A DNA stretch of 15,619 bases from an uncultured Clostridia bacterium (GTDB lineage: Bacteria; Bacillota; Clostridia; HGM11514): NCBI GenBank assembly GCA_934464705.1, contig CAKSKB010000030.1, forward strand, positions 1 to 15,619, given 5' to 3'. The position numbers and the translations under genes are program-made. Shown piece after piece: positions 1 through 9,148 of the stretch. The first letter of the stretch is position 1; each line of letters begins with the position of its first letter. A model generated the notes under the pieces. It did not search any database. It was not told where the DNA came from and was given only the letters and a program-made list of their open reading frames with translations.

Positions 1-1
1 G

Positions 2-1522
2 TTCTACAGCGATGCGGAGTGCACGCAGCCTGCGGAATATGCGGATGCGCTTGTTTGGATGTACATGCTCGGCGGTCAGGCGGCAAACGGCTCGCTTGGC
101 ATAAAGTATGTTAAAATCAGGGAGTTCTCTCCCTTAACCGCAAATATCAGCGGAAACGGTACAATCAAGGTTAACGGAACTGCGCTTGCAAACGGCGAAA
201 AGGTAAATGTTCAGACAGGCGCTTCGTTTAATGTGACGTTCCTCCCCGGCGAAGGCGAGAAAATCGACAGCATAATCTACGGCGGCAAAACATACAAGGT
301 TTACGGAAACGGCGTTGTAATCGACGGCGCACAGAGAAATTCAACGCTTGATGTTGTGTTCACGCCCAAAACGGGGGTTGCTCCGCTTTACGAAAGCAGC
401 TTCGTAGGCGATGACGGAATTTCCGCAAACTGGGAATTTGCATCCGCAAATTACTGGAATACGAACAACAAAAAGATAAGAAACATCGAAAAAGACAACG
501 CTGTTTACTCGGCACTCAGTTTTTATAACATTAACCCCGGCTCGGCGGCAGCGCAGAACTCAAAGTTCTCCGCGGCGGACACAAACGGAATTACCGTTCA
601 CGCCGGCGCAAAATACTATATTTCGTATGATTTTTATACCGAAAACATGGTAACGCAGAACGGATTTTTCATGAGCACCCCCGGAAGCGGCTTTAATGCC
701 GAAATATTCAAGGACAGTGCTTCAAAGGGAGTAAAGACGGCGCAGAACATAGCGGCATCCGATTTCGGATACTATTCCGCAAGCGGCAACGAAAAAAAGT
801 CGGCGTCTTACGCAATAAAGTTCAATAAGATTAACGACTCGGAAGATGCAACTGCAGCCATGAACTTCGGCGTTTACGGCGAAGGCGTAAAGAGGGGCGA
901 CGATATAAACTACGACGGCATCGCATTCGGGTTCTGGAATCTTAAAATAAGGGAAACATCACCCCTCACGGCTAAAATTACAGGTGAGGGAACGGTTACC
1001 GTAAACGGCTCGGAACTTTCGGACGGCAAAGCTCTGGAAGATGTTGAAACCGGCACGCCGCTTGATTTCACATTCTCCCCGGCGGAAGGCTATGAGCTGG
1101 AATCCGTTAAATACGGCGGAAACACCTATGACGCAAAGGACAACAAGCTTTCAATTTCAAAAAGCATGGTTTGCTCCGATATCGAGGTTTCTTATAAAAA
1201 AGCGGCGGCAAGCTCGCCCGCAATCGATTCCGGCAGCGAAACAAAGGCAAATGCAGCCGTTCAGACTTTTACATACACGGCTTTGGACGGAAGCTCAAAG
1301 GAATACACCGGCCCCGTTGCTGTTGCATACGCAAAAATCAACAGCTACACAGACGGCAATGCTTATAAATACGCATTTGATGTAACAGACCCGGTTTCCG
1401 GGAACACATTAAGGCTTGAGTGCGGCGATGCTGCGCCAGGTTTGGCAATTGCGGTAAGGCTTATAGGCGGTGCAATCGTTGAAGGAACAGACTACACAAT
1501 CAGACCCGTTATTTACGAATAA
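2..1522 (+). CDS. Large surface protein with tandem binding-like modules (5' end outside window)
   Basis: The frame is open from base 2, so this is the C-terminal part (about 506 residues) of a longer protein whose start and any signal peptide lie upstream. The structure is a repeat of two units. The first is a beta-rich, carbohydrate-binding-like module; a complete copy lies at about nt 385-950 and the tail of an earlier copy at nt 60-130. The second is a small repeat of about 75 residues, at nt 137-365 and 962-1195, where both copies read LTA-I-G-GT--VNG and end with a YGG-TY motif. The first visible residues (FYSDAECTQPAEYAD) resemble InlB/Listeria-Bacteroides repeat endings. A final beta-rich tail ends in VIYE. 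There are no catalytic motifs and no SLH repeat at this C-terminus. It lies 10 bp before the SLH protein and shares its module type, so it is probably co-transcribed and extracellular. Function is inferred, not shown. Confidence 0.75.
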   Translation, partial: FYSDAECTQPAEYADALVWMYMLGGQAANGSLGIKYVKIREFSPLTANISGNGTIKVNGTALANGEKVNVQTGASFNVTFLPGEGEKIDSIIYGGKTYKVYGNGVVIDGAQRNSTLDVVFTPKTGVAPLYESSFVGDDGISANWEFASANYWNTNNKKIRNIEKDNAVYSALSFYNINPGSAAAQNSKFSAADTNGITVHAGAKYYISYDFYTENMVTQNGFFMSTPGSGFNAEIFKDSASKGVKTAQNIAASDFGYYSASGNEKKSASYAIKFNKINDSEDATAAMNFGVYGEGVKRGDDINYDGIAFGFWNLKIRETSPLTAKITGEGTVTVNGSELSDGKALEDVETGTPLDFTFSPAEGYELESVKYGGNTYDAKDNKLSISKSMVCSDIEVSYKKAAASSPAIDSGSETKANAAVQTFTYTALDGSSKEYTGPVAVAYAKINSYTDGNAYKYAFDVTDPVSGNTLRLECGDAAPGLAIAVRLIGGAIVEGTDYTIRPVIYE

Positions 1523-1526
1523 GGAG
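1521..1526 (+). promoter_or_regulatory. Ribosome binding site deciding the start of the SLH protein
   Basis: AAGGAG sits 6 nt before ATG 1533 and overlaps the stop codon of the preceding gene. It selects ATG 1533, which is followed directly by a signal peptide, over an in-frame codon at 1470 that would add 21 non-signal residues. Confidence 0.8.
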
Positions 1527-1532
1527 AATTCA

Positions 1533-4500
1533 ATGAAAAAGACATTGGCACTACTGCTTGCGTTTGTGATGCTGATTTCCGGCATGACTGTTTCGGCGAA
1601 GGACATAAGCGTGTCCTTCACCGAAGCGGAACTCGGCAACTGGACGATCTCAAGCATTTCAAATTGGTCGGGAAAGGCTCTCGTAACCGATGACGGCTTT
1701 CTCAAAATCACTCATCTTAACCCGACAAGCGGCGGTCAGGCATTAAGACCCTTCGTGAGCCTCCGCTACAACCCCGGCACAACCCTCGTAAACGGTGCAA
1801 CCTACACCGTTAAGTACGACTACAAGGGCACAAACATTTCGGGCGGTCAGCAGCTCATATTCAATGTGGGAACAAACAAAATCTCGGTTAAGTTCAAAAG
1901 CAACAGGGAAGACCAGCCGTATGAAAACGAGGTAAAGGATGTTTCCGAATTCGGCTACAGAAACGGAAGCTTCTGGGCAACGCACTACGAGGATTACACC
2001 TTCACCGTTACCGACCTTAAGGATTCCGAGGGCAAACCACTTAAGTCTGTTGCGACGAGCAATATGTACATAAAGGTTAATTCAAACGGACGAAACGACG
2101 CCGTAAATTATGACGATGTTGCGTTTTATCTCGGTAATTTCAGCGTGACGGAAAAGCTTCCCGAAGGCTATGACCCCGGCGATGAAGAAGTAACAGACCC
2201 GGCTTACAATAAGGTTCAGACGATCGTCGATGAAAACTTCAACGGCGAAAATCCCTTTGCGAACTGGTCGAACGTTATAAACGGCAGCGGAACAAGGGCA
2301 ATAGATAACGGTGCGCTTTCCGTTGCTCCGGCTACGGTTCAGTCAAGAATACGCTACGAAAAGCAGCTCACTATAAAGCGCGGCGCGGTTTACACCGTAA
2401 GCTACAAGGTTAAAGCAACCTCAACCGCAAGCTGGCTTTTCGGTATCGAAGCGAGCGACCCGTTCAACGGAACAAGCACCGCAATGTACGATAACAGTAT
2501 AAGAAATGTGGGTGCAATGGGCACCGCATGGCAGCAGGTTTCGTATTCCTTCAGGGCGTCGCCGAGCATGGAAACGCCGTCAACAAAGACGATTGCGGTG
2601 TTCTTCCTGTTTACCTCGGCAGCCGACAAGGTATGGATTGACGATTTTAAGATAGTTGAAACAATCTACCCCGAGCTTCCCGCTATCGAAAGCGGCTCGG
2701 TAAGGGGCGCATCGATGGCTGACGGTACGGTTTCCGCCGACTGCACGGTTTCCGATGCGGACGGCGTTCTGAAAGACATTGCCTACACGTGGCAGCTTTC
2801 GGACGATAACGAAAACTGGACGGATGCTTCAAACGAAAAGGATTACACAATTCCAGGTGATTCGGAAGGAAAATACATCCGCTTTAAGGCGCAGCCTTCA
2901 AGCAAGGCTACAAACAAAAAGTGTGACGAGTTTGTATCAAATTCCAAGAAAATTGCGTCAAAAAGAACGGTTCCTGCGGTTTCGGATCTTAAAATAAATG
3001 TTTCCGGCGGAGAGTATCGCGTTTCGTATACCTTTGAAAGCGAATACGGCGAGGGCGAAACGACTGTTTTATGGCAGTACTCAAAGGATAAGGAAGCTTG
3101 GACGACAATCCGCGGCGCAAACGGCAAGACCTTTACTGCGGACGGTACGGGCGCGGGGCAGTATGTCCGCGCACTTGTTATACCGACTGATATTGACGGC
3201 GTTGAGGGCAAGGAATATTATACGGGCGGCAGCGAAACACTGCCTGCCGAAATCGACTTTTTCGTGGCGGCTGACGGCAGTGATGAAAACAGCGGAACGA
3301 TTACCGCTCCCTTCGCAACGCTTGAGGGCGCAAGAGCAAAGGTCAGGAGCCTTATTGCCAACGGCGACGCCGAAAACTGCGATATTACGGTTTATATCCG
3401 CGGAGGCGAGTATTACAGAAATTCCGCATTCACTCTTACAAGCGAGGACAGCGGCTCAAAAGCCCACCCCGTAACCTATGCTGCATATAACGGCGAAAAG
3501 GTTATCTTCACGGGCGGCAAAACCGTTCCGTCGGACGAGATTAAAAAGGTTACTGATGAGGCTGTGCTCGGCAGGATTTATGACAGTGCGGCAAAGTCAA
3601 AGCTTTTGTCGGTCGACCTCGGGAAGTATTATTCCGAAATTCCCGAAATTCCCGAGTATTCGCATGATAATGACGCAAAGGGCAACGGCGCAACCATTTT
3701 CAGAACACAGGTAAGACCGGTCGTGAACGGTCAGAGCCTGAAGCGTGCGCAGTGGCCGAACGAGGATGAGGACGAACTGAAAATCACTGCGGTTTCGGAC
3801 GATAAAACAACCCTCACCCTTGAAAAAAATGTTTCTGAGCACGCATCACGCTGGGCAGACGTGTCGGGCGTCCGCGCGGTAGGTCATATGACCTCGGGCG
3901 CAACCTGGACATATCAGGACTACAAGATTTCATCGGTAGAAAACAACATTGTAACCATGCCCGCAAAAGAGAATTATTATCCGCAGAAGGACGGTCTTTT
4001 CAGGTTCTATGATATTTTAGAGGAAATTGACTGCCCCGGCGAAAGCTATATCGATACAAAAACGAAAACGCTTTATTTCTATCCCTACGGCGATAAAACC
4101 CCCGAGGTTGTTCTGCCCGTTTCCGAAAGTCAGCTGCTGCTGGTGAACGGCGCAAGCAACATCAACATAGAAGGCATTGATTTTGAGTGCGTGCGGAATG
4201 CTCCTTTTTCGCTTTATAACGCACCCGAAAACATAACGCTGAAGGATTGCAGTTTCAAGCATTTCAATGCAATGAGCAGCATTGACGGAAAAAACAACAC
4301 TCTTGACGGCTGCTTTGCGTATGACGGTGCGGTAGGGTTTGTTTCAATAAACGGAGGCGACCCCAAAACCGTTACGAAAGCAAACAACACGCTTAAAAAC
4401 TCGATTTTCAGAGAATGCGGCACAGTGAAGCGCGCATACGGGCACACGGTTATTCTCAACGGCTTCGGAAACATCATCCAAAACTGCGATATAGGCGATT

Positions 4501-7130
4501 CCGACGGCGACCTCATAGCAACAAACGGTATGGGTCACAGAATTACCGGCAATGCAATCCACAACGGTACTCGCTGGACGGGTGATATGGGCTCGATTTA
4601 CCTCGGCAGAACGCCCGTTTCAATCGGTCTTGAAATCGACCATAACTATTTTTACAGCCATGCGTCAAAGTACGCAAACGGCTGGGCGCAGGCGATTTTT
4701 GCCGATGACGGCGCAATAAGCCCCTATATTCACGACAATGTGTTTTATCAGGCAACCCTCCCGACCTCCATGGGTGGTCAGAATTTCTCGATTAAGACGC
4801 ACGGCGGTCAGTACATGAGGGTTTCAAACAATATTTTTGTTGACAATCCGTTTGCGGTGCAGTTCCAGACATGGTCAACGACTGCGGAAATGCAGCCTTA
4901 TTACACCAAAAACTGGCAGGAAATCAGATGGTTCCTCCTTCTTTTCGATAAGTATTCAAGCAGCCTGGGGTGGAAGTCATCTCTTATCAATAACGGAATT
5001 GTTGACGAGAACTTTAAGGTGTCCGATGCATGGAAAAACTATTGCAAGGATACCGAGTGGGAGCCTTACATCGAACTTCTGGAATGCGGCTTCTGGGACG
5101 AGGCAAAAGACCTTGACCCGAAGGTTCCCGAGCAGTACGAGCAGCTCAAAAAGCTTGCTGCAAAATATGCTCCGAACTATACTAATTCCTTTACGAATAA
5201 CGCCGTATTCGAGGGCGCAAGCTCCTCAACCGGTGTTCATGAGTGGAGCAAGGCGATAGACGAAAATAACTATGTTTCGCTCAGCTCAAGAAGTATTTTT
5301 GAAAACTACGGAACAGACTTTACGGTAACGGAGTCGGGTCTTGAAAAAATCAAAAAAGCCGCACCGGACTTTCGTGCCATTGATTTTTCAGCTATCGGCA
5401 CAAATTCTCTGACCGATGGTGGAAAACCTTCCCTTTCTTCGGCTTACATAACCGTTAAAGACGGCGTTCCGGCTTTAAGCTACGATTATGCCGGTACAAC
5501 CGAAGGGCTTTCAAAGATTGACTGGTTCGTCGGCGACAGCGAAAACGGAAATTTTGAAAAGATTTTGGGCAAGCACGACACTTCTCTCACCGGTGATTAC
5601 AGCGAAAAATATCTCTATGCGGAAATCACTCCCGTGAGCGGAAACGGCGCAAAGGGCGAAATGCTCACGACCGAAAAAGTTAAGGTTAACTCTGATTTAA
5701 CGATTGATTCGCTTATTAAATCGCTTTGCGGCGAAGCTGAAATGCTTGAAAGCACCGTGGGTGTCGGCAGCGGTTTTGCAGACGCTCCCGAAGCTTCGCA
5801 CGAAGCACTCAAAGCGGCGATTGCGGCGGCTTCCGCTGCAAAGAGCGAAAGCGAAAAGTATGACTCATACGAAAAGCTTCTGACGGCAGTTGATGATTTC
5901 AAAGCCTCCGTCAATAAAAATCCGGAGAATTTGGAATCGGGCAAAAACTACACGGTTCTTCCGTTCATGGGTGAGCTGGATATAAGTGTTCCCGAAAACA
6001 CTGATAATGTATCTGTAAGGCTGCCTTCCGGTGAAGCGCTCAGAAAGCTTAAAATCAGCGGTTTCGTTACGGTTGACGGAAGCACATACAATGCGGTTCT
6101 TGCAATTTCGGAAGGAACGGTTATATCGTCGGATGAGGAATTTGTGACAGTTTCCGTTTTCGGAGATTCAAAGACTGCAACGGCTGCGCCTGCAAATGCC
6201 GATTCCGAAAAGATAACCTCGGTTAAGCTTACCGATAAGGCTTATGCGCTTTCAAAAGCTGCTTCGTTTATTATAGAGGATGCGCCGAAATCCAAGCTTG
6301 TCGGCTTTGTTGAAAACGGCAAGTTCGTCAGCGTGACAAAAGCGGCGGCGGATATTTCAAACATTTCCGAGAATGTCAGAATAAGCGGTGCGGACGGCAT
6401 AGGTCTGGGTCTTACCAAGCTTTCCGAGCAGGTTATTTATGAACGGGCAAAGCAGACCGAGCCCGATGATAACCGGCCCGGCGGCGGCAGCGGCGGTACC
6501 GGTGGTGGCGGAAATTCCGGAGGCAACCCTTACGGTAACAAAAACGGCAGCAACGGTTTCTACAGCGGCGACACGACATCTCCGAACATCGAAGCGGAGT
6601 TTTGCTTTGACGATGTCAAGACTCACTGGGCTAAGGCGTTTGTGATGAAGATGTATTCCGCAGGTATCGTAAGCGGTGTTACGGAAAAGCTGTTTGAACC
6701 AGACCGTGCGGTTACAAGAGCGGAGTTTGCTGCGCTTATCGCACGCACGCTTAAGCTTTCGGAAAATTCGGGCGATAAGTTCTCCGATGTCGAAAGCGGC
6801 AGTTGGTACGAATCTTCGGTCAATGCGTGTGCGGATGCCGGAATAATCTCCGGTTTTGACGGAAAATTCAGACCCGATGACACGATAACAAGATTTGAGA
6901 TGGCGGTTGTGATTTCAAACGCATATACATATCTTGAAAAGGCAGAAAAGAGCGGCGGAATTGAAAAATTCGCCGATAAAGAAGAAATGCCCGAATGGGC
7001 AAAATCGGCAGTGGACCTCTGCGTGAGCGCAGGCATTGTATCCGGCATGACCGATGATACATTTGACGGCGAAAGCACGGCGACGCGCGCACAGGCTGCG
7101 GTTGTTTTATCAAAGCTTATCACCGATTAG
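1533..7130 (+). CDS. SLH-anchored multidomain beta-helix protein, probable polysaccharide-active enzyme
   Basis: 1865 residues. A signal peptide occupies residues 1-22 (MKKTLALLL start, hydrophobic core, cut near VSA). Two beta-sandwich, carbohydrate-binding-like modules follow at about 30-205 and 230-378; the second is CBM4/9-like and ends VWIDDFKIVE. Two Ig-like modules span about 385-575. A right-handed beta-helix domain runs from about 576 (FFVAADGSDENSG, then PFATLEGAR) to about 1290, with repeated N-x-I/F turns. After it come another Ig-like module, a short helical FIVAR-like segment (about 1390-1460), a further beta module, a Gly-rich linker (about 1645-1677) and three SLH repeats (about 1692-1741, 1750-1800, 1813-1865; TRAEF, TRFEM, TRAQA). 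SLH repeats hold proteins to pyruvylated cell-wall polymer. The beta-helix recalls GH141-type glycosidases and polysaccharide lyases, but I cannot fix catalytic residues, so activity and substrate are inference. A strong terminator follows. Confidence 0.85.
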   Translation: MKKTLALLLAFVMLISGMTVSAKDISVSFTEAELGNWTISSISNWSGKALVTDDGFLKITHLNPTSGGQALRPFVSLRYNPGTTLVNGATYTVKYDYKGTNISGGQQLIFNVGTNKISVKFKSNREDQPYENEVKDVSEFGYRNGSFWATHYEDYTFTVTDLKDSEGKPLKSVATSNMYIKVNSNGRNDAVNYDDVAFYLGNFSVTEKLPEGYDPGDEEVTDPAYNKVQTIVDENFNGENPFANWSNVINGSGTRAIDNGALSVAPATVQSRIRYEKQLTIKRGAVYTVSYKVKATSTASWLFGIEASDPFNGTSTAMYDNSIRNVGAMGTAWQQVSYSFRASPSMETPSTKTIAVFFLFTSAADKVWIDDFKIVETIYPELPAIESGSVRGASMADGTVSADCTVSDADGVLKDIAYTWQLSDDNENWTDASNEKDYTIPGDSEGKYIRFKAQPSSKATNKKCDEFVSNSKKIASKRTVPAVSDLKINVSGGEYRVSYTFESEYGEGETTVLWQYSKDKEAWTTIRGANGKTFTADGTGAGQYVRALVIPTDIDGVEGKEYYTGGSETLPAEIDFFVAADGSDENSGTITAPFATLEGARAKVRSLIANGDAENCDITVYIRGGEYYRNSAFTLTSEDSGSKAHPVTYAAYNGEKVIFTGGKTVPSDEIKKVTDEAVLGRIYDSAAKSKLLSVDLGKYYSEIPEIPEYSHDNDAKGNGATIFRTQVRPVVNGQSLKRAQWPNEDEDELKITAVSDDKTTLTLEKNVSEHASRWADVSGVRAVGHMTSGATWTYQDYKISSVENNIVTMPAKENYYPQKDGLFRFYDILEEIDCPGESYIDTKTKTLYFYPYGDKTPEVVLPVSESQLLLVNGASNINIEGIDFECVRNAPFSLYNAPENITLKDCSFKHFNAMSSIDGKNNTLDGCFAYDGAVGFVSINGGDPKTVTKANNTLKNSIFRECGTVKRAYGHTVILNGFGNIIQNCDIGDSDGDLIATNGMGHRITGNAIHNGTRWTGDMGSIYLGRTPVSIGLEIDHNYFYSHASKYANGWAQAIFADDGAISPYIHDNVFYQATLPTSMGGQNFSIKTHGGQYMRVSNNIFVDNPFAVQFQTWSTTAEMQPYYTKNWQEIRWFLLLFDKYSSSLGWKSSLINNGIVDENFKVSDAWKNYCKDTEWEPYIELLECGFWDEAKDLDPKVPEQYEQLKKLAAKYAPNYTNSFTNNAVFEGASSSTGVHEWSKAIDENNYVSLSSRSIFENYGTDFTVTESGLEKIKKAAPDFRAIDFSAIGTNSLTDGGKPSLSSAYITVKDGVPALSYDYAGTTEGLSKIDWFVGDSENGNFEKILGKHDTSLTGDYSEKYLYAEITPVSGNGAKGEMLTTEKVKVNSDLTIDSLIKSLCGEAEMLESTVGVGSGFADAPEASHEALKAAIAAASAAKSESEKYDSYEKLLTAVDDFKASVNKNPENLESGKNYTVLPFMGELDISVPENTDNVSVRLPSGEALRKLKISGFVTVDGSTYNAVLAISEGTVISSDEEFVTVSVFGDSKTATAAPANADSEKITSVKLTDKAYALSKAASFIIEDAPKSKLVGFVENGKFVSVTKAAADISNISENVRISGADGIGLGLTKLSEQVIYERAKQTEPDDNRPGGGSGGTGGGGNSGGNPYGNKNGSNGFYSGDTTSPNIEAEFCFDDVKTHWAKAFVMKMYSAGIVSGVTEKLFEPDRAVTRAEFAALIARTLKLSENSGDKFSDVESGSWYESSVNACADAGIISGFDGKFRPDDTITRFEMAVVISNAYTYLEKAEKSGGIEKFADKEEMPEWAKSAVDLCVSAGIVSGMTDDTFDGESTATRAQAAVVLSKLITD

Positions 7131-7149
7131 CGGTCTCTCCTTTAATTGG

Positions 7150-7188
7150 CGCCCCGGCAACGAATTTGTTGCCGGGGCGTTTTTGTTT
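7150..7188 (+). terminator. Intrinsic terminator of the surface-protein operon
   Basis: A perfect 12-bp GC-rich stem (7150-7161 with 7168-7179, arm CGCCCCGGCAAC), a 6-nt loop GAATTT, and then a T-rich run (TTTTTGTTT) on the plus strand. It starts 20 nt after the SLH gene stop. The minus-strand side lacks a T run, so it should act mainly on plus-strand transcripts. Confidence 0.93.
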
Positions 7189-7216
7189 ATATAAAGCATT
7201 TTTCGATCGGTAATTA

Positions 7217-8023
7217 TCAGCGCTTAAAAATTTCATTCAATTCATCCATCTTTTCCTTGGTCGGAATGTTGAATGATGTCATCTTCATTCCGAGCGCGTC
7301 ATATTTATGTTCCCCCATCTTGTGATAGGGCAAAAGCTTAATATCAGTAATTCTGTGCGGCGCAAGAAAATGCCTGATACTCTTCATTTCTTCAATTGAG
7401 TCATTAACAGTCGGAATAACGGGTATTCTTACCGCAATATTTGCTTTGCGTTCCGAGAGCTTTACAAGGTTATTTAAAATCAATTCGTTTGATACACCGG
7501 TAAATTCTTTATGAACATCATTGTTAAACGCTTTTATGTCGTATAAAAACAAATCGGTGTACGGAATGATTTTCTCAAAGCTTTCCCATGGGACGAAGCC
7601 TGCCGTATCTACGGCGGTATGTATTTTATTGTCCTTGCATTTTTTTAAAATTTCACACAGAAAATCAATTTGAAGCATACATTCGCCGCCCGAAAACGTC
7701 ACGCCGCCGTTTGATGTTTCATAAAAAGGTTTGTCTTTTTGTATAATGCCGAAAACTTCTTCGGCAGTATAGTTCTTTCCGCAGATTTGTTTTGCGTCGC
7801 TGAAACAGACAAATCCGACATCTTTTTCAGTAACTCCTTTACACCTGCCGCAGCCCCTGCATTTATCCTTATAAAACATTATCTGCGGCTTTGACGACCG
7901 GCTTTCGGGATTATGGCACCATTTGCATCTTAAATTACAGCCTTTGAAAAAAACGGTGGTTCGTATTCCGGGACCGTCAACAAACGAATTTCTCTGAATA
8001 TCAAAAATGACAGCGGTATTCAT
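7217..8023 (-). CDS. Glycyl radical enzyme activating enzyme (radical SAM)
   Basis: 268 residues. It would use S-adenosylmethionine and a [4Fe-4S] cluster to abstract hydrogen from the glycine of its partner GRE. The radical-SAM triad is C29-x3-C33-x2-C36 (CNLRCKWC). The SAM-binding GGE motif is in SGGE at 111-114, and the family C-terminal motif LPYHKMGEHKY is present. The ferredoxin-like insert is reduced: only C55, C58, C61, C73 and C81 are seen, where many GRE activases have eight cysteines for two clusters, so one accessory cluster at most is likely. The start is set by AGGAGG, which overlaps the stop of the GRE fragment 11 nt upstream; this points to translational coupling. The partner is the disrupted GRE next door, so this activase may now lack its natural substrate. 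Confidence 0.92.
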   Translation of the reverse strand: MNTAVIFDIQRNSFVDGPGIRTTVFFKGCNLRCKWCHNPESRSSKPQIMFYKDKCRGCGRCKGVTEKDVGFVCFSDAKQICGKNYTAEEVFGIIQKDKPFYETSNGGVTFSGGECMLQIDFLCEILKKCKDNKIHTAVDTAGFVPWESFEKIIPYTDLFLYDIKAFNNDVHKEFTGVSNELILNNLVKLSERKANIAVRIPVIPTVNDSIEEMKSIRHFLAPHRITDIKLLPYHKMGEHKYDALGMKMTSFNIPTKEKMDELNEIFKR

Positions 8024-8034
8024 TTTGACGCCTC

Positions 8035-9012
8035 CTATCTTGTGTGTGCGGTTCTTTGTATTATTTCGTCCTGCAAGCCTTCGTTTAAGAATACAAAATA
8101 GTCGGAAAATCCGGAAACTCTTACACGCAGATTTTTGTATTTGCCGGGAGATTTTTTGGCATTGATTAAATCCTCCTTTGAAACGTATGTAAGCTGAAAA
8201 TGCGTTCCGCCCATTTCAAAATATGTTTCAAACAGGCAAACAAGCTTTTCAAAGTTTTCATCATTTTTAACCAATTGCTCATCAAGCAGAACATTTGTCA
8301 CACTCGGACCCGTTAAAACAGAGTATGGGTCGCATTTTGCAATTGATGCCAATAATGCCGTAAGCCCGTTTCTGTCCTTGCCTTCCGATTGCCCGATTCC
8401 AAAGCTTATCATATCGCCGTCAAATCTTCCGTCAGGCGTGGCGCCGGTATTGCTGCCGAAAAATTTGTGATGTTCATTATAACCGACAAGATTTCCGAAC
8501 ACCAGCGGTTTTTTCAAATAGTTATTGCCGGTGTTCCAATCATCAAGACTCTTGAAAAATCTGTTGGCAATCTCATTTGAACAATCATCGTCATTGCCGA
8601 AGAACATTCCTTTTTTCAAGATATATTCCCTCAAATTTTCAAAACCGTTCCAATTGTTCCTTAATGCATCGGTCAATTGCTCCATTGTTATCAGTTTTTC
8701 GTCAAAGACCAGCTGTTTTGTCACGGAAAGAGAGTCTATCACATTTGAAATGCCTATAAGCAGCCCTACGGCAATATAGGTGTCGGTCCCTCCCTGAGTA
8801 ACGCTTTTTGCATTTTCTATGCAGCCGTCAATCAAAATATTGCTGACTAAATTACAATCGCGGCTGCGTAGGCAACCGATAGTCGAACTCTCAATGGTTT
8901 TTATCGGCTGATTTTCCCCAATACTGCGCAAACTCGCTTGATAATACGACCGTATTAACTGCGTTCGCTTGCTTGTCTTGAGAAAAATCAGCTCGGTAAA
9001 AACTGCATGCAC
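8035..9012 (-). pseudogene. Glycyl radical enzyme, C-terminal fragment (glycyl radical domain)
   Basis: The second part of the interrupted GRE. Genuine family sequence starts at about nt 8866 (SRDCNLVSNILIDGC, then TQGGTDTY) and ends with the glycyl radical motif RVSGFSDYF; the radical Gly codon is 8112-8110, 24 residues before the C-terminus. The first ~49 residues of the open frame, from a GTG at 9012, are translated from the inserted element and look unlike any GRE. No convincing ribosome site precedes that GTG. The fragment is in the same frame as the N-terminal fragment. On its own it lacks the catalytic Cys, so it is unlikely to be active unless the two pieces assemble. Confidence 0.85.
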
Positions 9013-9148
9013 CTTATGGTGAGAAAATTTTTAGTCATTTTTGGTGCGGAGGAAGCCGATAGGCTGTCGCCTTTCAATGACGACAAGCCGAAAAGGGCAA
9101 AAATTTGCCGGCATAAGGCATTAAGGGTTCAACTCTCGGTTGCCTACG
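8867..9148. mobile_element. MITE-like insertion element of 282 bp with terminal inverted repeats
   Basis: The ends form an imperfect inverted repeat: 8867-8896 against the complement of 9119-9148, with the first 13 bases (CGTAGGCAACCGA) identical and 26 of 30 matching. It sits inside the GRE gene, exactly where family homology stops and resumes. The interior has no transposase-sized frame but is structured: a GGCAAA/TTTGCC palindrome near 9095-9108, an imperfect hairpin between 9056 and 9091 (GGCTGTCG facing CGACAAGCC), and an AATACG/CGTATT dyad near 8943-8956. No clear target-site duplication is visible, so exact boundaries may differ by a few bases. It could be a small non-autonomous transposon or another dispersed palindromic repeat; I cannot name the family. 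Its length is divisible by three. Confidence 0.8.

Noticed and set aside
1470..1532. Upstream in-frame start for the SLH protein
   Set aside because: It would lie inside the preceding gene and put 21 polar residues before the signal peptide. ATG 1533 has AAGGAG at the right distance.
6478..6560. GC-rich Gly-coding repeat as a recombination or structured RNA site
   Set aside because: It is explained as the Gly-rich linker before the SLH repeats.
8867..9148. Group II intron, intein or programmed frameshift explaining the split GRE
   Set aside because: 282 bp is too short for a group II intron or intein, there is no intron domain V-like or splicing-block sequence, and the halves are in the same frame with stops between. 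Terminal inverted repeats explain it better.
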